Origin: an uncultured Lachnospiraceae bacterium
GTDB lineage: Bacteria > Bacillota > Clostridia > Lachnospirales > Lachnospiraceae
Length of the DNA stretch: 17,365 nt
Direction: 5' to 3'
Assembly: GCA_937950565.1 (NCBI GenBank)
Contig: CALFCS010000020.1
Span: forward strand, 1 to 17,365
Shown here: positions 15,353 through 17,365 of the stretch, piece by piece
Layout: each line of letters starts with the position of its first letter
Position numbering within the stretch: the stretch's first letter is position 1
Notes under the pieces: model-generated
What the model saw: only the letters and a program-made list of their open reading frames with translations
Database searches by the model: none
Told to the model about the DNA's origin: nothing
Program-made: the position numbers and the translations under genes

Positions 15353-16336
15353 ATGAAGGGAAAATATCATATTGTTGTACAAAATAACAGGCTCCGTTAT
15401 GAGTTGACTGTTCGCAGGAACATCACTATTATTCGTGGAGACAGTGCCACCGGAAAAACTACACTGATTAATTTAATTGAACAGGCAGCTGTACTGGGTG
15501 AAAATTCCGGTGTAGATGTGATCTGTGAACGGCCATGTCGTACTTTGCACGGAAATGACTGGAAGTTAATTTTGCCGAATATTCATGAGCAAATTATCTT
15601 TCTCGATGAAGAAAACCAATTCATAAAGTCTCAGGAGTTTGCAGCGGCAGTAAAAGCCTCAGATAATTATTTTGTGATTATCACACGGGAGGATCTGCCA
15701 AATCTGCCTTATTCTGTGGAGGAAATTTATGGTATTCATACATCCGGCAAGTATCATGATTTGCGGCGCACTTATAATGAGATGTACCAGATTTACGGTT
15801 CGGAGGAGTTTTTGGGTAAAGTAAAGCCAGAGACGGTTGTGGTTGAAGATTCTAATTCCGGCTATGAGTTTTTCCGTGCAATATGCACGGAGTATAATAT
15901 TAATTGCCTGAGTGCCAAAGGAAAATCGAACCTAAAACAGGTTGTTCCTCAGAGCAAGGGACAGATTTTGGTGGTTGCAGATGGCGCTGCCATCGGCTCT
16001 GAAATGAATGAACTGTATCAGTTGATGAAAACCAATGCATACTTGAAGTGCTATTTGCCAGAGTCTTTTGAATGGCTGATTTTGAAATCCGGTCAGATTG
16101 ACGGCAAGGCTGTTCAGGATATATTGGAGCATCCTGAGAATTTTATTGAGAGTCAGAAGTATTTTAGTTGGGAACGTTTTTTTACTGCACTCTTGGTGGA
16201 ATATACACAGAACTCTTATTTTAGATACAGCAAGAGTAAGCTGAATGAAGTCTACTTGCAGGGCAAACTGAAGCAGGCTGTGTTGAATGTGATGGAAGGA
16301 GTTTGCTGGGAACAAGAGGATATAAATAAGAGATAA
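15353..16336 (+). CDS. P-loop NTPase with a possible TOPRIM-like C-terminal half
   Basis: A 327-residue protein. The Walker A motif is GDSATGKTT (residues 29-37) after a beta-rich start, and IIFLDEE (81-87) fits a Walker B strand with catalytic Glu86. There are only about 44 residues between them, and no ABC signature LSGGQ is visible, so it is a short, unusual NTPase core. In the second half, TVVVEDSNSGYEFF (Glu165) followed by ILVVADGAAIGSE (Asp210) is spaced like the glutamate strand and the aspartate strand of TOPRIM domains. This is only a weak pattern, and a full DxD is not present. No membrane segment is seen. The 3-base gap after the DUF4869 gene indicates one bicistronic unit. Partner and reaction are unknown; such ATPase/unknown pairs occur in accessory and defence loci, but nothing here proves that role. 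Confidence 0.65.
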   Translation: MKGKYHIVVQNNRLRYELTVRRNITIIRGDSATGKTTLINLIEQAAVLGENSGVDVICERPCRTLHGNDWKLILPNIHEQIIFLDEENQFIKSQEFAAAVKASDNYFVIITREDLPNLPYSVEEIYGIHTSGKYHDLRRTYNEMYQIYGSEEFLGKVKPETVVVEDSNSGYEFFRAICTEYNINCLSAKGKSNLKQVVPQSKGQILVVADGAAIGSEMNELYQLMKTNAYLKCYLPESFEWLILKSGQIDGKAVQDILEHPENFIESQKYFSWERFFTALLVEYTQNSYFRYSKSKLNEVYLQGKLKQAVLNVMEGVCWEQEDINKR

Positions 16337-16346
16337 TAAATGAAGA

Positions 16347-16520
16347 AAGGCGAAACATAATGTCGCCTGCTATGCGACCAACTCGGTTGGTTCTGTATAT
16401 AAAATGTGGTTGGAAATTATTGGAGGAAACCCCACAAGGGGATACCATGATGGCCTGAGATGCAGGCCAGAAAAGAGGAAACCACATGAATGCAGAATTG
16501 ACGGGGTTGGTTTTTGTTTC
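16347..16520 (+). ncRNA. Candidate structured RNA or leader with alternative pairings
   Basis: The 281 bases between the ATPase and the zinc-ribbon gene hold several perfect helices. AGGCGA 16348-16353 pairs with TCGCCT 16363-16368. ACCAAC 16377-16382 pairs with GTTGGT 16386-16391. ATGTGGTT 16404-16411 pairs with AACCACAT 16480-16487 and encloses CCCC/GGGG (16430-16433/16438-16441) and TGGCCTG/CAGGCCA (16451-16457/16463-16469). GAGGAAACC occurs twice inside (16423-16431, 16475-16483). GGTTGGTT recurs at 16505-16512 just before a T-rich run and could compete for ACCAAC; GGGGTT 16503-16508 could pair with AACCCC 16428-16433. No riboswitch class I know matches. It may be a leader of the downstream gene, an attenuator or an independent RNA. 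No convincing promoter was found. The remainder, 16521-16617, holds only a small GTTTC/GAAAC hairpin and the next ribosome site. Confidence 0.5.
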
Positions 16521-16617
16521 GCTCTGAAACAGGCTTTGTGGGAGACTCTGAAAATGACACTTTTGGTGAATTTAATGGAATAACAGTAAGAGGAAAGAGA
16601 GTAGGAGGAAAGAAATT

Positions 16618-17304
16618 ATGGCAATGATGGAATGTCCAAATTGTGGAGAACAGGTATCAGACAAGGCGAAAAAATGTGTGCATTGTGGAACGATTCTGAT
16701 AGCGGAAGAAAAAAGATACTGTCAGGAATGTGGGGCAGAATTGGAAGAAGGGGCAGATGTATGTCCGAAATGTGGATGCCCTGTGGAAAATGTGGAAAAC
16801 AATGAGACACAAGTACCACAACAGGTGGAAGTGACCGGAGTAAAGATAGCCAGAAAATCAAAGAAAATAATGGCAATTGTGACAGTGGTATTATTAATTG
16901 TTGCATTAATTGCAGTTGCTGCTGTACAGGGGCAAAAGAAAAAGAGAGTTGAAGAGTATGATGATTCTACAAATAAATATACCAGGCCAGATGGGTATTT
17001 TGTATCAGATTTTAATGAGGCATTACAGAATCTGTACGCAGATCCTTCTTTTATTGGTCAGGTAAGCAGCATCGAGGACAATCAGGATTCGGTAAATTCT
17101 ATGATGAAAAAGCTGAAAAACCCACCAGATGAATATAAGGATGCATATGAAGCAGTTACGGAATTGTATGATGCGTATCTCACTTTGACAAATCTGGCAA
17201 CGGATCCTTCGGGGAGCTTGCAGACATTTTCATCTAATTTTAGTGATGCGGATTCAGAGGTGGTGAAGCGCCTGGATGCGGTGAAAATGTATTTGGGGGA
17301 GTAG
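16618..17304 (+). CDS. Double zinc-ribbon protein with one transmembrane helix
   Basis: A 228-residue protein. Two zinc ribbons occupy the N-terminus: CPNC with CVHC (Cys6, 9, 20, 23) and CQEC with CPKC (Cys35, 38, 49, 52). A low-complexity linker (about 55-78) and a basic patch (ARKSKK) precede one hydrophobic helix at about 84-104. Positive residues (QKKKR) follow the helix, so orientation by the positive-inside rule is ambiguous; cytoplasmic ribbons with an external C-terminal domain is the common arrangement. The C-terminal part (about 125-228) is acidic and helical, with no motif I recognise. Such proteins are widespread, weakly characterised membrane proteins of Firmicutes. AGGAGG lies 9 bases before ATG 16618; ATG 16627, immediately before ECPNC, is a possible alternative. 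Function is unknown. Confidence 0.8.
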   Translation: MAMMECPNCGEQVSDKAKKCVHCGTILIAEEKRYCQECGAELEEGADVCPKCGCPVENVENNETQVPQQVEVTGVKIARKSKKIMAIVTVVLLIVALIAVAAVQGQKKKRVEEYDDSTNKYTRPDGYFVSDFNEALQNLYADPSFIGQVSSIEDNQDSVNSMMKKLKNPPDEYKDAYEAVTELYDAYLTLTNLATDPSGSLQTFSSNFSDADSEVVKRLDAVKMYLGE

Positions 17305-17350
17305 CCTTACCAATGTCATTTAGTTAAGGCATTGGTGGGGCACTTCTTTT
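17305..17350 (+). terminator. Probable terminator after the zinc-ribbon gene
   Basis: Arms CCTTACCAATG (17305-17315) and CATTGGTGGGG (17330-17340) pair over 11 positions, including two G-T wobbles, around a 14-base loop. A T-rich run follows (CTTCTTTTT, ending near 17350). The loop is large, and a competing CCTTA/TAAGG pairing exists, so it is probable rather than certain. Confidence 0.5.
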
Positions 17351-17365
17351 TGGACAGAGATATTG

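Noticed and set aside
16451..16469. CTGAGATG inside a hairpin, reminiscent of the thiamin pyrophosphate riboswitch CUGAGA element
   Set aside because: The other obligatory conserved segments of that riboswitch are missing and the helix arrangement is different.
16423..16483. The two GAGGAAACC copies as a CRISPR-like or mobile-element repeat
   Set aside because: There are only two 9-base copies with no regular spacers, target duplications or transposase; they fit better as loop/stem elements of the RNA.

Overview
The window looks like a chromosomal segment of an anaerobic, low-to-moderate GC Firmicute, most likely a Lachnospiraceae/Clostridia gut-type bacterium. The reasons are AGGAGG-type ribosome binding sites, an acyl-phosphate/kinase pair, many ferredoxin-type iron-sulfur proteins, a 2-oxoacid:ferredoxin oxidoreductase, and a YerC/YecD-type TrpR regulator. 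The taxonomic placement is inference from gene content. All recognised genes are on the + strand. No rRNA, tRNA, CRISPR array or transposase was seen.

Unit 1 (1-10419) starts outside the window. It runs: the tail of a CocE/S15-type hydrolase, an MFS transporter, a second S15-type hydrolase carrying an N-terminal acyl-carrier-like domain, a phosphotransacylase, a butyrate kinase-family acyl kinase, an HSL-type esterase, an iron-sulfur flavoprotein with a C-terminal zinc ribbon, a large NuoG-N/GltD-type FAD and Fe-S oxidoreductase, and a small NuoF-C-terminus/ferredoxin protein. Intergenic gaps are short and nearly all genes have a good Shine-Dalgarno. The unit ends at a clear 11-bp hairpin terminator (10446-10475).

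Unit 2 (10491-14862) begins with a well-formed promoter overlapped by an inverted repeat. It encodes a TrpR-family regulator, indolepyruvate-type 2-oxoacid:ferredoxin oxidoreductase alpha and beta subunits (IorA, IorB), and an AMP-forming acyl-CoA ligase. Read together, units 1 and 2 suggest hydrolytic release and transport of a conjugated substrate, interconversion of 2-oxo (probably aryl) acids with acyl-CoA, ATP recovery through acyl-phosphate, and electron exchange between ferredoxin, flavin and NAD(P)H. Run in reverse, ligase plus IorAB would be reductive carboxylation of arylacetates to arylpyruvates. The sequence alone does not settle the direction.

Region 3 (14863-17365) differs in character and appears AT-richer by eye. 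It holds a DUF4869-type protein closely followed by a P-loop ATPase with a possible TOPRIM-like C-terminal half. Next comes an intergenic stretch of about 280 bases with at least five helices resembling a structured or switching RNA. Last is a membrane-anchored double zinc-ribbon protein followed by a probable terminator.

The best candidates for something not well described are the acyl-carrier/S15 hydrolase fusion within its operon, the split NuoG/GltD plus NuoF-C redox module, and the DUF4869-ATPase pair with the structured RNA beside it.
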